From an uncultured Chloroflexota bacterium (GTDB lineage: Bacteria; Chloroflexota; Anaerolineae; Promineifilales; Promineifilaceae), in assembly GCA_937958365.1 (NCBI GenBank), contig CALFEW010000747.1, positions 1 to 8,036 of the forward strand: DNA of 8,036 bases, given 5' to 3'. Within the stretch, counting starts at the first letter, position 1, and each line of letters starts with the position of its first letter. The notes beneath the pieces are model-generated. The model saw nothing but the letters and a program-made list of their open reading frames with translations, searched no databases and had not been told where the DNA came from. The position numbers and the translations under genes are program-made. This document shows, one piece after another, positions 5,943-8,036 of this stretch.

Positions 5943-8017
5943 CTCTCCACCTCCTGGTCTATGCGGCGGAACTGCCAGGTCCAGCGGGCGTTGTAGAGGA
6001 ACTGGCGCAGGTCGAAGCGGTTGTCGTCGGGCGAGTAGGATTCGGCGTGGTAGGCGGGCGTCAGCACGGTGGCTTTGTGGCGGTTGATGGCGTAGGTGCG
6101 GAAGAAATGTTTCACTTTGGCGGCCACTTCTTCGGGTGGCAGATGGTCCCACTCCAGCGCTAACTTCTCGTACATTGCCAGCGGGCCGCAGCGCTGGATT
6201 TTGCGCAGCCGCCCGAAGTGGCTCAGTTCCTCGTAGGTCATGCCCATGTCGGCTTCGTCTAGCTGAGAATAGGTGGCGGTGATGGGTTCCAGTTCGGCCG
6301 TGGGTTGGGCGTTGACCACGTCTTGCAGCGTCGTATAGCCGCGTGTTTCCGCCGCCCAGCGCAGGAAGCGGCGCAAATCCACCTTGCTGATGCCGCCGAT
6401 GGGGTTGATGTCGGCGCTGCTGCAATCGTATTTGGTCAGGTAGCCGCGCAACGCCTCATCCACGTTGCCCGTGCCCAAGACGAGCAGGGAACCGGCACGG
6501 CCGTTCACCCACAACAACAATTGCGCCAACAAATAAGACAACACCATGCGCTCGCGGGCCTGGATGTTTTGTAGGGCCAGGTTTTCCGCCGCCGAACCAC
6601 CATGCACTTGAAAGCGCGGCGTCTTGCCGGTGACGCTGGTGAAGAGTTTTTGCACGGCCGTGATCACCCCATCAATCTTGATGTCCAGATGCGACGCGCC
6701 GATTTGCGCCGCCAGCTTTTTGGCGCGCTGCCGGGTGGTTGGGGAGCTGTTTTTGGTTCCCATGTAGCAGGTGTAAAGGATGCGCCCGGCAAATTCGGCG
6801 GGGTCGGTGGGCAGATAATCGTCGCCTGCCCCGGCGATGCGGCGGGCGTCGGCGATGACCTGGGCATTGCCGGCCTGGGCTTCGGCGGCGACTATCTGGC
6901 AGAGGATGCCCACCTGCGCGGCCACCGAGGCGCTGTCCGCCCCGCCGGACAGGGGAATGAAAAAGCCGCTCATCCCCGACCGGCGCAGATAATCCCACAG
7001 CCAGCAGGCCGGGCCAAAGCCAATCTCCTCCTCTGGTGTGTGGTAACGTACTTCGATGGCCGCTGACGGTTTACGATTGCCGTCGGCCGCGCCATGCGTC
7101 AGGTCAAAATCTACCACAATGCGCGGCACGGGGACCGCTGCGCTGGCCTGCACCTGGCGGCTGCCGATGGCTCCCCGGTAGGAGCGCACGTCTTCCAAGT
7201 CCACTGTGGCCGTGACCACTTCTACGTCACGCGGCGAAAATTGCGAACCCTGGGCGACGATACGGCCGTTCACCGCAATCAGCGCGCAGCCGTCAAAATA
7301 GAGCCGCCCGCCGTCGCAGCCCTGTTGGTTGGCGTAGAGGTAAATGCCGCCGCCTTTGGCCGTGGCGTTCTGGATCAGGTCAATGCGGCGGTGGAGTTTG
7401 CGCAACTCGTGGTGGCTGCCGGAGCCGTTGGCCAGGATTTCTACGCCGTCCAGCCCCAGATAGACGTTGGGGCTGTCTACGGCGAACAGTTCTTCGCAGG
7501 TTTCGGCGGCCAGCACGGTGTCGCGGGTGGCGATGGCCGCGTCGCCAAAGGGCACGGTTTCCTGGCCGGTGATGGCCCGGATGGAACGCGGCAGGGCGAA
7601 TGCTTCGACGGTGCGTGGGTGCTGCCAGGGGGCGAACCAGCGCGGCTCGCGGTAGTTGCCATCGTCGGCCAGGATCATTTTGGGGCGGATGAGGTGGATA
7701 CGGCCGTTCAAAACCAGCACCCGGCAGTTATAGCGCACGTTCTGGTGCATCACCGGCATCCCCACATCGCAGAGGATGTCGTGGGTCAGGTCGCCGGCGA
7801 GTAGTTCGGCCAGGCATTCCCAGGAATGGCGCAAGGTGTCGCCTTCCAGAAAGGCGTCTTCGCAGCCGTAGCCGGGGATTTCCAGTTCCGGCCCCAGGCG
7901 GTACCTGGCCCCGGCGGTCTTCGCCTGCCGGATAGATTCGGCGATGCGCTGCAAGTTGCCGTCAAAATCCAAAGCCCATTGGTTCAGGTTACAGGTTGCC
8001 AGGGTGGTCAGTTGCAT
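5927..8017 (-). CDS. nadE: Glutamine-dependent NAD+ synthase, eukaryote-type (NADSYN1-like)
   Basis: Last step of NAD biosynthesis: ATP-dependent amidation of deamido-NAD in the cytoplasm, with ammonia released from glutamine by an N-terminal amidase. The 696 residues form two domains. The nitrilase/glutaminase domain (about 1-290) has the expected triad: Glu44 (GPELEIPGYG), Lys113 (RPKM) and Cys174 (AAETCEELF). The synthetase domain (about 325-690) has the ATP-pyrophosphatase loop SGGADS at 357-362, TKNSSP at 421-426, GTGNVDEALRGYLTKYDCS from 515 and SSADINPIGGISK from 533. Shared blocks such as NQWALDF, DVGMPVM, NVRYNCRV, MGMTYEELS and TPAYHAE run in the same order as in human NADSYN1 (about 706 residues, recalled). 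This is the long eukaryote-like form, not the short ammonia-dependent NadE of about 270 residues. The start ATG has a good ribosome binding site and an in-frame stop upstream at 8033-8035. The final codons KIKD and the TGA come from the heptamer repeat. It converges on the dehydrogenase gene; its promoter lies beyond the window. Confidence 0.97.
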   Translation of the reverse strand: MQLTTLATCNLNQWALDFDGNLQRIAESIRQAKTAGARYRLGPELEIPGYGCEDAFLEGDTLRHSWECLAELLAGDLTHDILCDVGMPVMHQNVRYNCRVLVLNGRIHLIRPKMILADDGNYREPRWFAPWQHPRTVEAFALPRSIRAITGQETVPFGDAAIATRDTVLAAETCEELFAVDSPNVYLGLDGVEILANGSGSHHELRKLHRRIDLIQNATAKGGGIYLYANQQGCDGGRLYFDGCALIAVNGRIVAQGSQFSPRDVEVVTATVDLEDVRSYRGAIGSRQVQASAAVPVPRIVVDFDLTHGAADGNRKPSAAIEVRYHTPEEEIGFGPACWLWDYLRRSGMSGFFIPLSGGADSASVAAQVGILCQIVAAEAQAGNAQVIADARRIAGAGDDYLPTDPAEFAGRILYTCYMGTKNSSPTTRQRAKKLAAQIGASHLDIKIDGVITAVQKLFTSVTGKTPRFQVHGGSAAENLALQNIQARERMVLSYLLAQLLLWVNGRAGSLLVLGTGNVDEALRGYLTKYDCSSADINPIGGISKVDLRRFLRWAAETRGYTTLQDVVNAQPTAELEPITATYSQLDEADMGMTYEELSHFGRLRKIQRCGPLAMYEKLALEWDHLPPEEVAAKVKHFFRTYAINRHKATVLTPAYHAESYSPDDNRFDLRQFLYNARWTWQFRRIDQEVERKIKD

Positions 8018-8024
8018 AAGCGTA

Positions 8025-8032
8025 TCCTTCTC
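8025..8032 (-). promoter_or_regulatory. Ribosome binding site of nadE
   Basis: On the minus strand GAGAAGGA lies seven bases before the ATG at 8017-8015, good Shine-Dalgarno spacing. With the in-frame stop at 8033-8035 it fixes this start. Only 19 bases of upstream sequence are present, so no promoter can be assessed. Confidence 0.75.
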
Positions 8033-8036
8033 TTAG

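Larger units (their letters stand above)
532..7707. repeat. Highly iterated palindrome ACGGCCGT, 22 copies across all three genes
   Basis: Exact copies of the octamer start at 532, 590, 1341, 1360, 1911, 2157, 2260, 2436, 2496, 2585, 2700, 3118, 3668, 4035, 5052, 5124, 5417, 5800, 6497, 6654, 7262 and 7700. Eleven are in the kinase gene, seven in the dehydrogenase gene and four in nadE. The word reads the same on both strands. The coordinates given here span first to last copy; the copies are dispersed, not tandem. Six copies extend to the ten-base palindrome AACGGCCGTT (around 590, 2157, 2436, 2700, 3118 and 5052). Hand counting may have missed a copy. Confidence 0.9.

Noticed and set aside
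7094..7804. Open frame of 236 codons on the plus strand within nadE
   Set aside because: Antisense to the nitrilase domain of nadE, whose catalytic motifs leave no doubt about the coding strand.
1..8036. Defence system or mobile genetic element
   Set aside because: All three genes are full domain matches to signalling or housekeeping metabolism. No nuclease, transposase, phage or toxin-antitoxin motif was found on either strand.

Overview
The window is GC-rich (roughly 60% or a little above, judged by eye), tightly packed bacterial chromosome with three large genes and almost no spacer DNA. The features point to a Chloroflexota bacterium, probably an Anaerolineae/Caldilineae-like lineage. 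They are a transmembrane Ser/Thr kinase with a long Pro/Thr-rich, multi-domain extracellular half, a FAD/Fe-S 2-hydroxyacid dehydrogenase fusion, and a full-length eukaryote-type glutamine-dependent NAD synthase. This placement is inferred from gene style, not from a marker gene.

Layout. (1) Positions 1-2930, plus strand: a Ser/Thr protein kinase whose first residues lie outside the window. The catalytic domain is complete from the glycine loop onward. It is followed by one membrane span, a FecR-like domain, an M14-carboxypeptidase-like domain that has lost key residues, and a C-terminal repeat-like tail. (2) Positions 2956-5856, plus strand, 25 bases downstream and probably co-transcribed: a YdiJ-type FAD-linked oxidase fused to a 4Fe-4S module and two CCG domains. 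(3) Positions 5851-5942: a tandem heptamer element that folds back on itself and fills the gap between the convergent genes. (4) Positions 5927-8017, minus strand: nadE, with nitrilase and synthetase domains. It is strikingly colinear with the animal enzyme NADSYN1 as I recall that sequence.

How the genes relate. The oxidase and nadE are both redox-cofactor metabolism, but they converge and so are not one operon. The kinase may share a transcript with the oxidase; no functional link is visible beyond position.

The two most unusual signals are at DNA level. The palindrome ACGGCCGT occurs 22 times in about 8 kb, in all three reading frames and in every gene, much like the highly iterated palindrome HIP1 of cyanobacteria. 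The heptamer element supplies the stop codons of both genes that flank it. No RNA genes, CRISPR arrays, transposases or recognisable sigma-70 promoters were seen. The only non-coding stretches are 2931-2955, 5857-5926 and 8018-8036.
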